A stretch of DNA of 22,271 nucleotides from an uncultured Rickettsiaceae bacterium (GCA_905479885.1 CAJQOE010000097.1:1-22271); one strand, 5' to 3'; shown: positions 1 through 8,323, numbered from the stretch's first letter. A program made the numbers and translations. Notes: generated by a model not told the origin, from the letters alone.

Positions 1-20
1 TAGGAGAGTAACCAACTTAC

Positions 21-812
21 GCCACCTTCAAAGGTTTAATACCTCGATTATAACATATTTGACTCAAAACTCGTAGTACAAAGATGCCCTGTATGTCAGT
101 AAATATAATACCTTCAAGCCTTTTCGTTCAGACACTAGATAGTACAATTACTATGGCCTTTGATGAGTGTACTCCATACCCTGCTACTTTTGAGGAGGCC
201 AAATCATCTATGGAGCTAACATCTCGTTGGGGTAAAAGATCTAGAGATGCTTTTGTACGTCGTGATGGTTATGCACAATTTGGTATTATTCAAGGTGGTG
301 TATATGAAGAATTGCGAGCCCAGTCTGCAAAAGATTTAATTGCGTTAGATTTTGAAGGCTATGCCATTGGTGGCCTGGCAGTTGGTGAAGGTCAAGAAGA
401 AATGTTTAAAGTTTTGAATTATGCACCAGACCTGTTACCAGTAGATAAACCAAGATACTTAATGGGAGTAGGTAAACCAAGTGATATTATTGGAGCTGTA
501 GAGCGTGGAATCGACATGTTTGATTGTGTAATACCAACGCGTTCTGGTAGGAATGGCCAAGCATTTACAAAAAACGGCACAGTAAATATTAGAAATAGTA
601 AATTTGCTGACGACCCAGAACCGCTAGAAGCAGATTGTTCATGTCCTGCATGTACTAATTATTCCAAAGCCTACTTACATCATACAGTCCGAGTTGGTGA
701 GATGATTGGTGCAATGCTTATGACATGGCATAATATACAATATTTTCAAGACCTAATGCAGCGTATTAGGGAATATATCGCAGCCGGAAAAGATTTTGAC
801 TTTGATTGCTAA
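21..812 (+). pseudogene. tgt: Decayed queuine tRNA-ribosyltransferase (Tgt), C-terminal two thirds intact
   Basis: Tgt exchanges guanine for queuine or its precursor at the wobble position of GUN-anticodon tRNAs. The open stretch 84-812 encodes 242 residues, against about 370-380 for the family. Visible family motifs are MAFDEC (base recognition Asp), FGIIQGG, IGGLAVGE, FDCVIPTRSGRNGQAFT with the catalytic nucleophile Asp, and the zinc site CSCPAC plus a later His in TWHN. The N-terminal part with the other active-site Asp (the TDSGG-type motif) is absent. Upstream, the same frame has stops at 9-11, 51-53 and 60-62, although fragments such as ATFKG at 21-35 look like tgt remnants. The N-terminal peptide from the ATG at 84 to about 135 is not Tgt-like and largely overlaps a short inserted element. 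I infer a pseudogene, or a gene broken by insertion. Sequencing error at a contig end could also explain the stops. It converges on the DUF4396 gene 7 bp downstream. Confidence 0.75.
94..135. repeat. Short TA-flanked inverted-end element, left copy (MITE-like)
   Basis: This 42-bp segment begins TGTCAG, ends CAGACAC, and is bounded by TA at 92-93 and 136-137. Its right end, with the flanking TA, is the 19-mer CCTTTTCGTTCAGACACTA (119-137). The same 19-mer occurs in reverse complement at 22136-22154. The copy interrupts the tgt reading frame just before its conserved DSTITMAFDE segment. Removing the element plus one TA leaves the tgt frame open back to position 40. Boundaries and the mobile-element interpretation are inference; the 19-base identity is directly visible. 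Confidence 0.5.
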
Positions 813-819
813 TAATTAG

Positions 820-1245
820 TTAGTGACATTTCTTCAAATGTTTTCGTACTAACCAGTAATTTACAGGTAAAGCAGCTAGGTAGCCAGCAGGTATTGCTAA
901 AATTAATCCAATCCAGAATATGGGAGCCAGGATTGATGGTGCGCTGACGCCGCCAACCCAATAATCTACAGCATTCATGGCTATTTCCATTATGCTTATC
1001 GAGATAATTTCTCCCAACCATACAGTTTTCACAGCCGTTAGGTAAGTTGCTTTGCTGTGTTTTACGACAGATAATATAGCTAAGATCATCCCTACGATAA
1101 AAGCTAAAATGGTAGCTAATATCATAGTAATAATAGGGTCCAATTGCATAGTAACACCAATGGCAAGCCCTGTAACTTCGCCTATCACGCAGCCTGTTAA
1201 ACAGTGAACAGTAATACGGGCAGCAAATAACCAATCATGCAACAT
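820..1245 (-). CDS. DUF4396 family membrane protein
   Basis: This 141-residue protein is mostly hydrophobic, with about four membrane segments (near residues 18-36, 38-60, 74-92 and 102-127). It shows the conserved pattern I associate with DUF4396: HCxxGCxxGE at 14-23, a mid-protein acidic/Asn cluster (E79, E87, AMNAVDY at 89-95), and the C-terminal LPVNYWLVRK. Function is unknown. The conserved His, Cys and Glu residues inside the membrane suggest a metal or sulfur-related role, which is inference. It is the last gene of the sulfur module, starting 5 bp after the stop of the metallo-hydrolase gene, so it is very probably cotranscribed. Family identity is fairly sure; role is a guess from context. 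Confidence 0.75.
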   Translation of the reverse strand: MLHDWLFAARITVHCLTGCVIGEVTGLAIGVTMQLDPIITMILATILAFIVGMILAILSVVKHSKATYLTAVKTVWLGEIISISIMEIAMNAVDYWVGGVSAPSILAPIFWIGLILAIPAGYLAALPVNYWLVRKHLKKCH

Positions 1246-1250
1246 AATTT

Positions 1251-2105
1251 CTATATTTGATTTAAAGGGATTTTTATATAACTTACATTATTATCTTCAG
1301 CCATAGGTAGTTTGCCTGCTCGCATATTAGTTTGAATTGAAGGTAATAATAATCTAGGTACTGGTAATGTTTTATCGCGTTGAATTCTGGTTTTTATGTA
1401 TTCTTCTTTAGTAATATTTTCATTAATGAAAATATTACTTTCACGTTGTTCCTTTACTGTTGATAAACAGCCTGCTTTTTCGTTTTCTTTAGGGTAATCA
1501 TGACAGACAAAAATGCGTGTTGCATCGGGCAGAGATAAAATTTTCTGGATGGACTCGTATAATGTTTCAGCACTACCGCCAGGAAAATCAACGCGTGCAG
1601 TTCCTAGATGCGGCATAAAAATACTATCGCCGACAAAAATTGCATCCTCTATTATATAACTAACACAAGCGGAAGTATGGCCGGGGGTATGTAAAATTTT
1701 TACAGATAAATTGCCAATTGCAAAAGTTTCTCCATCTTTAAATAGACGATCAAATTGTGAAGCATCAGTTGGGGTATCTGTCTTTATGTTAAAGATAGGT
1801 ACCCAATATTCTAATACTTGTAATATGTGTTCACCTATGCCAATTTTTCCACCAAGTTTAGATTTAATATAATGTGCTCCAGTTAAGTGGTCTGCATGTA
1901 TATGAGTTTCTAAAATCCATTCTAGGTTTAATTGATTATCTTGAATGAATTTTATAATTTTGTCTGTAGAAGTAGTTCCCGTCTTACCGCTTGATGCATC
2001 ATAATCTTGAACTGAGTCAATAATCGCACAGGAGTTAGTTTCTGGATCAATTATTATATAAGTGAATGTATTGGTTATATTATCAAAAAATGGTTCTATT
2101 TTCAT
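1251..2105 (-). CDS. blh: MBL-fold persulfide dioxygenase-like hydrolase (Blh/ETHE1 type)
   Basis: This 284-residue metallo-beta-lactamase-fold enzyme is predicted to oxidise glutathione persulfide or a similar persulfide to sulfite in the cytoplasm. The metal-binding motif THIHADH lies at 67-73 (H68, H70, D72, H73). Further ligands are H143 in HTPGHT, D160 in FVGDSIF, and H202 in VCHDY, a full set for the fold. The segments LGTARVDFPGGSAETLYESI and VKEQRESNI and the C-terminal RAGKLPMAEDNNVSYIKIPL are typical of the Blh (beta-lactamase-like hydrolase) branch found with rhodanese and TauE genes. ETHE1-type enzymes use only one metal, and the sequence does not show which metal is bound. The flanking permease and rhodanese strongly support a sulfur substrate rather than a generic glyoxalase II role, which is the main alternative. 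Confidence 0.85.
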   Translation of the reverse strand: MKIEPFFDNITNTFTYIIIDPETNSCAIIDSVQDYDASSGKTGTTSTDKIIKFIQDNQLNLEWILETHIHADHLTGAHYIKSKLGGKIGIGEHILQVLEYWVPIFNIKTDTPTDASQFDRLFKDGETFAIGNLSVKILHTPGHTSACVSYIIEDAIFVGDSIFMPHLGTARVDFPGGSAETLYESIQKILSLPDATRIFVCHDYPKENEKAGCLSTVKEQRESNIFINENITKEEYIKTRIQRDKTLPVPRLLLPSIQTNMRAGKLPMAEDNNVSYIKIPLNQI

Positions 2106-2109
2106 AAAT

Positions 2110-2898
2110 TTAAACTTCTTTAATCATTACAATTATACCAACGAATAGAGTAAAATATCCAAATATTTTTTTTAGTTTTTCAGATGAAAAATGACTGGAT
2201 AATTTGCTGCCTATAATTAGGCCAAATATTGAACATGCTAAGAAAGTAGTTAGTAATATATAGTCAATATTTATGCCTGATTGTAGATCACCAATAAATC
2301 CAATTAATGAATTAAGGGTAATGATTAAAAGTGAGCTACCAATTGCAATCTTCATTTCAAGGCCAGCTAGCAAAACTAGGGCTGGAATAATAAGAAAACC
2401 ACCACCAGCGCCGACTGTAGCAGTTAAAATTCCTATAAAAAAACCTTCTAAACCAATATACGTTATTAGCTTAAGCTTACTCTTTACAATATAGGGTTTG
2501 GGTTTGTTATTTTTTATCATTAGTGCGCCTGAAAGCAACATTAATGTAGCAAAAATCAACATTATAAAAGTATCTTTTGTAATTGTAATATTTTTATAAA
2601 GAATGATTTCAATAGGAATAGCAGGAACCATAAAGCGCCTGGTTGTATAAGCTGCTATAAAAGCGGGAACAGCAAACATCAAGGCTGTGCGTACGTTTAT
2701 TTGGTCTTTTTTATAGTAACGAGCAGCTCCTACAAGAGCAGTTATCCCAACAATCAACAATGAATATCCTGTAGCTGTAACAGGCGGTACATTAAGAAAA
2801 TAAACCAATATAGGCATGGTTAATATAGACCCACCAGCCCCCATCAGACCCAGTGTCATGCCCATTATTAGCGCTAATATGTATCCTACTATTAACAC
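2110..2898 (-). CDS. TauE/SafE family sulfite/anion exporter
   Basis: This 262-residue integral membrane protein has about seven to eight predicted helices. The family carries two inverted repeats, and both signatures are visible: GLMGAGGSIL at 17-26 and VGAGGGFLIIPAL near 160-172. Members export sulfite, sulfoacetate or related organosulfur anions across the inner membrane. Here it sits between the rhodanese gene (2 bp upstream) and the persulfide dioxygenase-like gene (4 bp downstream), so export of sulfite made by the dioxygenase is the natural inference. Length and topology are normal for the family and nothing appears broken. Substrate specificity cannot be read from the sequence. Confidence 0.87.
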   Translation of the reverse strand: MLIVGYILALIMGMTLGLMGAGGSILTMPILVYFLNVPPVTATGYSLLIVGITALVGAARYYKKDQINVRTALMFAVPAFIAAYTTRRFMVPAIPIEIILYKNITITKDTFIMLIFATLMLLSGALMIKNNKPKPYIVKSKLKLITYIGLEGFFIGILTATVGAGGGFLIIPALVLLAGLEMKIAIGSSLLIITLNSLIGFIGDLQSGINIDYILLTTFLACSIFGLIIGSKLSSHFSSEKLKKIFGYFTLFVGIIVMIKEV

Positions 2899-2900
2899 GG

Positions 2901-3434
2901 CTATTGTTTATTACGATTCCAAGGAAATAGTGCCACTAATTTAGCCATGCCGCACCATCCGGTAAGGCCTGCATTTATCAAACCAAGGCCAATAATGGCT
3001 GGAACTAATACCCAGCTATCATTGAATAAATAAGACATCAACACGCCAAAACTAATAATAATGCCAAGCGTTAATTGAACTTGGCGATCTAAAGGTAAAG
3101 CATCTTTTTCTTGCGCAATGCCATAACCTTGTGCCTTCCAAGCTAGTATTCCACCATCCAAATTATATAATTCTAGTGATGGATCAGCCTCTGATAATTT
3201 TTTGCAAGCAGTCATAGACCTTGCGCCTGAACGGCATTGTATAACTATCTTTTTATTCTTGTTTTTTAACAAATCTAGGGCTTCTAGGGTTATTTGTGCA
3301 AGCGGAACATTTTTAGAAGAGGCAATTTTTTCAAGAGAGCACTCAAGGGGCTCTCGGACATCTATTAGTAATACCTTACTATCTTTCATCCATTTCTTAA
3401 GAGTTTGAGCATCAATGCTTTGTATTTGGGGCAT
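2901..3434 (-). CDS. Rhodanese-DUF2892 membrane-anchored sulfurtransferase (YgaP-like)
   Basis: This 177-residue protein has an N-terminal rhodanese domain (about 1-110) with the active-site loop CRSGARSM, catalytic Cys67. A DUF2892 tail with two membrane helices follows (about 118-165, ending near FPWN). This is the architecture and length of E. coli YgaP, in which the cytosolic rhodanese domain is tethered to the inner membrane. It would move sulfane sulfur between persulfides and acceptors such as thiosulfate or glutathione. It is the first gene of the sulfur module and is preceded by AGG six bases before the ATG and by a plausible sigma-70 promoter. TauE starts 2 bp after its stop. Confidence 0.87.
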   Translation of the reverse strand: MPQIQSIDAQTLKKWMKDSKVLLIDVREPLECSLEKIASSKNVPLAQITLEALDLLKNKNKKIVIQCRSGARSMTACKKLSEADPSLELYNLDGGILAWKAQGYGIAQEKDALPLDRQVQLTLGIIISFGVLMSYLFNDSWVLVPAIIGLGLINAGLTGWCGMAKLVALFPWNRNKQ

Positions 3435-3458
3435 AATTTACCTAGGTTTTTAATATTT

Positions 3459-3487
3459 AATATATTACGTGCACATTATTTTAGCAA
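3459..3487 (-). promoter_or_regulatory. Putative sigma-70 promoter of the sulfur operon
   Basis: On the - strand, TTGCTA (3487-3482) and TATATT (3464-3459) are separated by exactly 17 bases, inside the 70-bp gap between addA and the rhodanese gene. The -10 region overlaps an AT-rich, nearly palindromic stretch at 3452-3466, and GTGCAC (3470-3475) lies in the spacer. Either could be an operator, but no regulator gene is nearby. Prediction is by eye only. Confidence 0.4.
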
Positions 3488-3504
3488 GTTTAGGTTGTAT
3501 ACAC

Positions 3505-6500
3505 TCAGTTAATTTCTTGTAAAGATCCATTTTCCAGCCATAAAATCATTGTACGAATTGTTTTTGTAGAATAAATTTCTGTAACCATGGTCTTGTAAAT
3601 CAATAATTGCTGGTAATAGCTATCTGGAATATTGGCCTCTATGGGCGGTGGCGATTTATCAGATTTATAGTCAATTATGATTACTTCATTTGGAGCTATG
3701 AGTAGAAGGTCGATTCTACCAATTTGTATTTTACCATTAATATTTGAGCCGAGCGTGAGTTCTGTTTTAATATCTTTTTCCCGAATAAGAGAATTAAATT
3801 TCTTATTATCAATAATTTTTTTAATTCCAGCGTGCATGCTGTTTTGTGATTTTGGATCAAGGGTGGTAATAAGTGGATGAGAACTCATCATATTAAGATT
3901 TTTAGCATTCAAAGAATCTTCTAGTATTTTATGAAAAACTAATCCATAACCCATAGGATCACGATCTGATAGAGGAGAAGCGATATTCCTGCTAGTATGA
4001 ACTTCCTTGAATGTTGGAGAGGTCTGTGCTGTTGTAGTAAAAAATTCTATATTAGTTTTTGTAGGAGCTGCATTCGTTCCTGCTATATAATTAATATCGG
4101 TTGCGCCATATATCAAAGTACCATCTTCTGTCTGTTTAGCTATATCAACTAATTTCGAACGTATTAGTTGATACCAGCAATTATCAGGCAAAGATCTACC
4201 ACCCTGGTAACCACATATAATTAAATGATCTTCGGCTCTAGTCATTCCTACATATAGAAGTCGTAGATATTCGGCGTAGGCATTTCCTTGTTTTTCATCT
4301 TTTAATATTTTGTAGTAATCAGGTACATATGTAGAGTTTTTAGCAGATAAGGCCTGGCCATTTACGAAGAGAAAACGATCAGAATTGCTTGGTATGTTAT
4401 TAGTATCACATAAGATTACATAAGGCGCTTGTAGGCCTTTTGAGGCATGTAAGGTCATTATTTTGACTTTGTCTGTAGAACTATTATCGCGTTTTATAGA
4501 GCTATTATAATTTTCCAGCCAAAAGATAAATTTTTGAATTGAAGTGCTTTCTTGAGATGCAAAATCATTACATGCGTATATGAGTTCGTCAATAGCATCG
4601 TTACTATCAGGTCCACAATTAGCATTTAAATTTTCTCTATACCCTAGTATATCAACTATATACTGGAAAAAATTACTAACATCTGAGCGGTTAAATAGGT
4701 CTATAAATATGCTTAGCTTATCAGTTAAATTATATTTGTCATTTGATTTTAGATATTGCCAAATGGATGATTTTTTTCTAGAAGTTGCGATATCATAAAG
4801 TTTTTGTTCATCTAGACCAATTAGTGGAGATTTTAGTAGCGCGGCTAAATTGAGATCATCTTCGGTGTTGAGTGCAAATTTAGCTGCTGATAATAAATCA
4901 AGTACGGCTAAGTTTTCCTGGAGAGATATGCGATCAAGACCAGTTACTTCAATGTTTTCAGCTTTTAATGCTTTAATAACTTCATGCGTTAATTCATCGC
5001 GTTTACGAAATAGAATCATAAAATCGCTGCAGCTAATCATGTTGCCAGTAGAGGGTAGGACTCTAGCGGATGCAAGCTGGTCTTTAATATAAGAGCTGAT
5101 TTTTTTGGCTAAGTTGGTTTTAGTCGAATCTGCATTATTTAAATGTGTGGTGATACTCCAAAAATCTTCGTTTTTGTTATCAGAAATACATAATGGCCAT
5201 AGTTCTACGCTACCTGTGTGCTTCGAACGAAAAGGTGTTAATTCGGTCAGAGTAGCGGTAAATAGTGATGGCATTTGTTGGCGAATTTTGTCAAAAACTT
5301 GATGCACAACTTCTAATATTTCTCCGGCCGAGCGGTAAGAGGTTTCTAAATTAACATCTTCAAAATGCTTACCACCATCAGTCATTTTTTGTTTTAGCAA
5401 TTTATTCATATGCGCAAATGATGTAACATCTGCACCTTGAAAGCTAAAAATAGATTGTTTTTCATCGCCAACTACAAATACTGTCCTATTTTTATCGGAA
5501 TCAGTAGAGCTGCCTGCGTAAAATTCTTCGATCATAGCATCAATAATTTGCCACTGCGAAGCGCTAGTATCTTGGGCTTCATCGACTAGTAAATGATCTA
5601 TCCCACCATCAAGCTTATAAAGCACCCATTCTTTGGCGCTGCTTGATTTTAGTAAATTACTAGAATAGATAATCAAATCATCATAATCTAATAGGCCTTT
5701 GCTAGATTTATAGGATTCATAAGCGTTAATAATATTGGCACTAAGTATAGAAAGCAATTTTGAATAACTTTCCATATGCTTAGTTCGCTCAGCTTGGTCA
5801 AGTGAGTATATCTGGTTTTGTATTTGTTCTAAATTTTCATAGAAATTTGAGCCAGGTTTAGCTATTTTCTGTGGAACTATACGTTTTCTTTTTTGCCCAT
5901 CTTTGTTGAGAAAAAAGTTTTTAAGGTATGCTACAGATATATCAAAGCCTACAATAGTTTGAATGACAGGATGCTTTAATATATCTTGATAAGCATGATC
6001 TCCTGAGTTGTTTAGCGATATTATTAGTTCTTGAGATTCTTCGAGCGTATTATCAGTTCGTGTGGAGAATTTTGTTTTATGCTGTACTATTTCAGTAAAA
6101 ATTTCATCGATTGTTATTTCGTGGAAATTAGCAGTCAAATAATCATTAATCAGTTCTAATTCAGGCTTATTTAATAAGTTTTTTTTAATTTGTTGTAAGA
6201 TGGAATATGCTTTTGCTTCATCGATGATTTTAAAACTAGGGGAAACACCAGCTTCAAGTGGAAATTTCTTTAATAAAGCCTGACAGAAAGAATGTATGGT
6301 TTGAATATTTATATTTTCATCTGAACGAAGATATAATTCATATAATATTTTAGCTTTTGCTAATTCTTCGTTGCTACCATTGCGCCCCAGGGTTTTCTGT
6401 AATTCTTCTTTTAGTTCTGTGTCATTCAGTTTTGACCATTTTGCTAGAGAGTTCACTATTCTCTCTTTCATTTCTCCAGCGGCAGCGTTAGTAAACGTTA

Positions 6501-6663
6501 GACATAATATTTTATTAAAAGCTGCATTACCCAATAATAAACGCAATACTCGATCGGTTAAGATTTTAGTTTTTCCTGTACCAGCAGAAGCAGATACCCA
6601 TGTAGAAATTTCAGGGTTTGATGCTTTAAGTTGTAGCGGATTCATAGTTTTTTCTACCAACAT
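3505..6663 (-). CDS. addA: Double-strand break repair helicase-nuclease AddA
   Basis: AddA is the UvrD-like helicase and nuclease subunit of AddAB, the alphaproteobacterial counterpart of RecBCD, which resects broken DNA ends for RecA. The 1052-residue protein has Walker A ASAGTGKT (25-32), LCLTFTNAAAGEM (motif Ia), LLVDEAQD (358-365; motif II), GDEKQSIFSFQGAD (399-412; motif III), and later helicase motifs such as TLHASKG and LLYVGMTRAED. The C-terminal RecB-type nuclease has H in VFHKILE, GRID (D985) and DYKSDK (D998, K1000), so both activities look intact. Length fits alphaproteobacterial AddA. The partner addB is not in the window. Start choice is uncertain: the first ATG has AAGGA about 10 bases upstream, and M7 is an alternative. 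The gene lies 66 bp after sixA and may have its own promoter. Confidence 0.93.
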   Translation of the reverse strand: MLVEKTMNPLQLKASNPEISTWVSASAGTGKTKILTDRVLRLLLGNAAFNKILCLTFTNAAAGEMKERIVNSLAKWSKLNDTELKEELQKTLGRNGSNEELAKAKILYELYLRSDENINIQTIHSFCQALLKKFPLEAGVSPSFKIIDEAKAYSILQQIKKNLLNKPELELINDYLTANFHEITIDEIFTEIVQHKTKFSTRTDNTLEESQELIISLNNSGDHAYQDILKHPVIQTIVGFDISVAYLKNFFLNKDGQKRKRIVPQKIAKPGSNFYENLEQIQNQIYSLDQAERTKHMESYSKLLSILSANIINAYESYKSSKGLLDYDDLIIYSSNLLKSSSAKEWVLYKLDGGIDHLLVDEAQDTSASQWQIIDAMIEEFYAGSSTDSDKNRTVFVVGDEKQSIFSFQGADVTSFAHMNKLLKQKMTDGGKHFEDVNLETSYRSAGEILEVVHQVFDKIRQQMPSLFTATLTELTPFRSKHTGSVELWPLCISDNKNEDFWSITTHLNNADSTKTNLAKKISSYIKDQLASARVLPSTGNMISCSDFMILFRKRDELTHEVIKALKAENIEVTGLDRISLQENLAVLDLLSAAKFALNTEDDLNLAALLKSPLIGLDEQKLYDIATSRKKSSIWQYLKSNDKYNLTDKLSIFIDLFNRSDVSNFFQYIVDILGYRENLNANCGPDSNDAIDELIYACNDFASQESTSIQKFIFWLENYNSSIKRDNSSTDKVKIMTLHASKGLQAPYVILCDTNNIPSNSDRFLFVNGQALSAKNSTYVPDYYKILKDEKQGNAYAEYLRLLYVGMTRAEDHLIICGYQGGRSLPDNCWYQLIRSKLVDIAKQTEDGTLIYGATDINYIAGTNAAPTKTNIEFFTTTAQTSPTFKEVHTSRNIASPLSDRDPMGYGLVFHKILEDSLNAKNLNMMSSHPLITTLDPKSQNSMHAGIKKIIDNKKFNSLIREKDIKTELTLGSNINGKIQIGRIDLLLIAPNEVIIIDYKSDKSPPPIEANIPDSYYQQLLIYKTMVTEIYSTKTIRTMILWLENGSLQEIN

Positions 6664-6729
6664 ACATCATAGTTCCTTCGTTGCTAAGCATTTTTAATAG
6701 TGAATTAGCGCATTTCTATTACAAAAACA

Positions 6730-7239
6730 TCAACCATTACTAGTATTATTAGGTGTAAATATTTCTAGGATATGCCCCTTGCTAGCATGCAGCTCATGCC
6801 AATTATGCATTGTAGGAAAATCTAGGACAATTACTCTACCTGTGGGCATCATACTGACCTTTAGAAATTCATATTTGTCTGAATCAGGGCTTGCTAGAGT
6901 TAGAGCAACATCATATATTAGCGGGTTATGTCCTATAACTAGAATGTGTTTGTTACGATCTTCTTGATTGCAAAGCAGATTTATAACCATATCAATGTCC
7001 CCTTCATATAGTTCGGTAACAATTTCTGATTCTGCTGTCGTCACTTTTTCTTCTATTATTCTAGATGTTTGCATGGTGCGCTTTGCATAAGATATTAGTA
7101 CTTTATCTATTTGGTGTTCACTCAAAAATTTTGCTGCTGCCTTGGCTTCTAATTTGCCGTGTTCGGTTAGTAGACGTTCAAAATCATGTCCATCTTTAGG
7201 GCTTTCAGTGTTTGCATGACGCATTAATAATAAACGCAT
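6730..7239 (-). CDS. sixA: SixA-like phosphohistidine phosphatase
   Basis: This 169-residue member of the histidine phosphatase (phosphoglycerate mutase-like) superfamily has the signature LMRHA (R7, catalytic H8) and the second His in VIGHNP (H104). A short SixA-type fold without a large insertion and the early GHDFERLLTEHGKLEA segment support SixA over cofactor-dependent phosphoglycerate mutase. SixA removes phosphate from histidine residues, classically of the nitrogen phosphotransfer protein NPr or of ArcB. The real substrate here is unknown. The start is supported by AGGT a few bases before the ATG. It begins 6 bp after the coq7 stop, so it belongs to the dsbB-coq7-sixA transcription unit. 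Confidence 0.85.
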   Translation of the reverse strand: MRLLLMRHANTESPKDGHDFERLLTEHGKLEAKAAAKFLSEHQIDKVLISYAKRTMQTSRIIEEKVTTAESEIVTELYEGDIDMVINLLCNQEDRNKHILVIGHNPLIYDVALTLASPDSDKYEFLKVSMMPTGRVIVLDFPTMHNWHELHASKGHILEIFTPNNTSNG

Positions 7240-7245
7240 AATTAC

Positions 7246-7785
7246 CTATATTTTCTTAGATATAAAGATTGCTGAGCGACAAATGCAACGAACTATATTA
7301 GATAAAATCCTATAAAACGGTGCATCGTTGCTGGCATTATCTATAGCAATATGTATGTGCTCAGCTTCATCTTGTTTAAATTTTTTTATTTTCTTTAGCA
7401 ACGGGTTTTGTGGATTAGCTTTTTCTAGGTAATCAATTTGTTCTTGATAGTGATCTACTATTACTTCTTCAACGTTTTCTGTAACTAACATGGCGGTTTT
7501 TAGCCCTAGAAATGCACTAACCGCGCCGAGTCCATAGCCAAATATTTTCCACACAGGAACCAAGGCAGTAGACCGTGCGTTGCCGGCTTGAATTTGTTTT
7601 TCAAAATAATCTAAATGTTCAAGTTCTTGTTCTAGCATTTCTTTAATAAGAGCTTTTGACTTTGGATCTTTCGTATATGCTAATTGCCCCTCATAAATTC
7701 GTTGCGCGCCATATTCTCCCGCATGATCGACCATAATAATTTCTTGCAGCTTTTTTTGTTTATTCTCAAAATATGGTTTTGGCAT
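7246..7785 (-). CDS. coq7: 3-demethoxyubiquinol 3-hydroxylase Coq7
   Basis: Coq7 is the di-iron monooxygenase for the penultimate step of ubiquinone synthesis, hydroxylating demethoxyubiquinone at the membrane surface. All six expected iron ligands can be placed in the 179-residue protein: E24 (EYGAQRIYEGQ), E54 and H57 (ELEH), E106 (ENVEEVI), and E140 and H143 (DEAEH). A hydrophobic stretch at about 78-102 fits the membrane-associated helices. Length matches bacterial Coq7. Its ATG overlaps the dsbB stop by one base (TAATG), with AAGGA eight bases upstream, which implies translational coupling. Pairing with dsbB is functionally sensible because DsbB passes electrons to ubiquinone. Confidence 0.92.
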   Translation of the reverse strand: MPKPYFENKQKKLQEIIMVDHAGEYGAQRIYEGQLAYTKDPKSKALIKEMLEQELEHLDYFEKQIQAGNARSTALVPVWKIFGYGLGAVSAFLGLKTAMLVTENVEEVIVDHYQEQIDYLEKANPQNPLLKKIKKFKQDEAEHIHIAIDNASNDAPFYRILSNIVRCICRSAIFISKKI

Positions 7786-8261
7786 TATATTATTCCTTTA
7801 TAATTTCTCAGTTTCACAAACATTACGAGCAAAGCTATATTTAAAAACAAATTCCATTCAGTCATTGAAAAGCCAAAAACTACTAAAGCAGGCTTATTGC
7901 ACATGCCAATTTGTTCATTATAGAGCATTTTTTTAAAATCATTTACTGAGACTTGGTCGGTAATGGAGATTAGTGGTTTACAAAAGCTAGAAAGTTCAAA
8001 TATTCCTCGTTCAATACCAGTATGATAGCCTGCAAGTAATGCTGCACATATAGCTGTGATTATATAATACTTGCTATAATTTTTGGTACTAGATAGAGAA
8101 ATTAACGACAACATAATAAAGATTAGATAAGGAAAACGTTGATATATACACAAAGGACAAGCAGCTAGATGTAGAATATATTCTACAAAATAGGCAAAAG
8201 ATAAGCTGATAATAGAAAGTAGCAATAGCAATATATAAGGGTTGTTTAGTTTCGTTGACAT
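7785..8261 (-). CDS. dsbB: Disulfide bond formation protein DsbB
   Basis: DsbB is the inner-membrane protein that reoxidises DsbA and hands electrons to ubiquinone. Four hydrophobic helices are visible. The first redox pair is in AACPLCIYQRFPY (C35, C38 counted from the chosen start). The second periplasmic pair is C94 and C121, in the loop from SSFCKP to GMCNKP. I chose the ATG at 8261 because the protein then begins just before helix 1, as is usual. The longer frame, from ATG 8312, adds 17 polar residues and leaves only 11 bp to the divergent lysK, too little for promoters. No strong ribosome binding site is seen for either start. It is first in the dsbB-coq7-sixA unit. Confidence 0.85.
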   Translation of the reverse strand: MSTKLNNPYILLLLLSIISLSFAYFVEYILHLAACPLCIYQRFPYLIFIMLSLISLSSTKNYSKYYIITAICAALLAGYHTGIERGIFELSSFCKPLISITDQVSVNDFKKMLYNEQIGMCNKPALVVFGFSMTEWNLFLNIALLVMFVKLRNYKGII

Positions 8262-8287
8262 AATTCTAATATCATAATAATATTGTC

Positions 8288-8317
8288 TTGGTTCATTTCT
8301 TATCCTAAACATATATT
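8288..8317 (+). promoter_or_regulatory. Putative lysK promoter, possibly giving a leaderless transcript
   Basis: TTGGTT (8288-8293) and TATATT (8312-8317) are 18 bases apart on the + strand. The ATG of lysK begins seven bases after the -10 hexamer, where transcription would normally start, and no Shine-Dalgarno sequence precedes it. This would give a transcript with almost no 5' leader. Prediction is by eye. Confidence 0.3.
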
Positions 8318-8323
8318 TAAACT

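Noticed and set aside
809..1234. Second open frame of 141 residues on the same strand as DUF4396
   Set aside because: It is Cys/Tyr/His-rich with no family resemblance and is an out-of-frame shadow of the DUF4396 gene, whose frame has clear conserved motifs.
6318..6330. Further copy of the element end (TCTGAACGAA) inside addA
   Set aside because: Only about ten bases match, they lie in conserved AddA coding sequence, and there is no TA boundary or opposite end.
8262..8312. N-terminal extension of DsbB from ATG 8312
   Set aside because: The added 17 residues are polar, precede the first helix unusually, and would leave only 11 bp to lysK.
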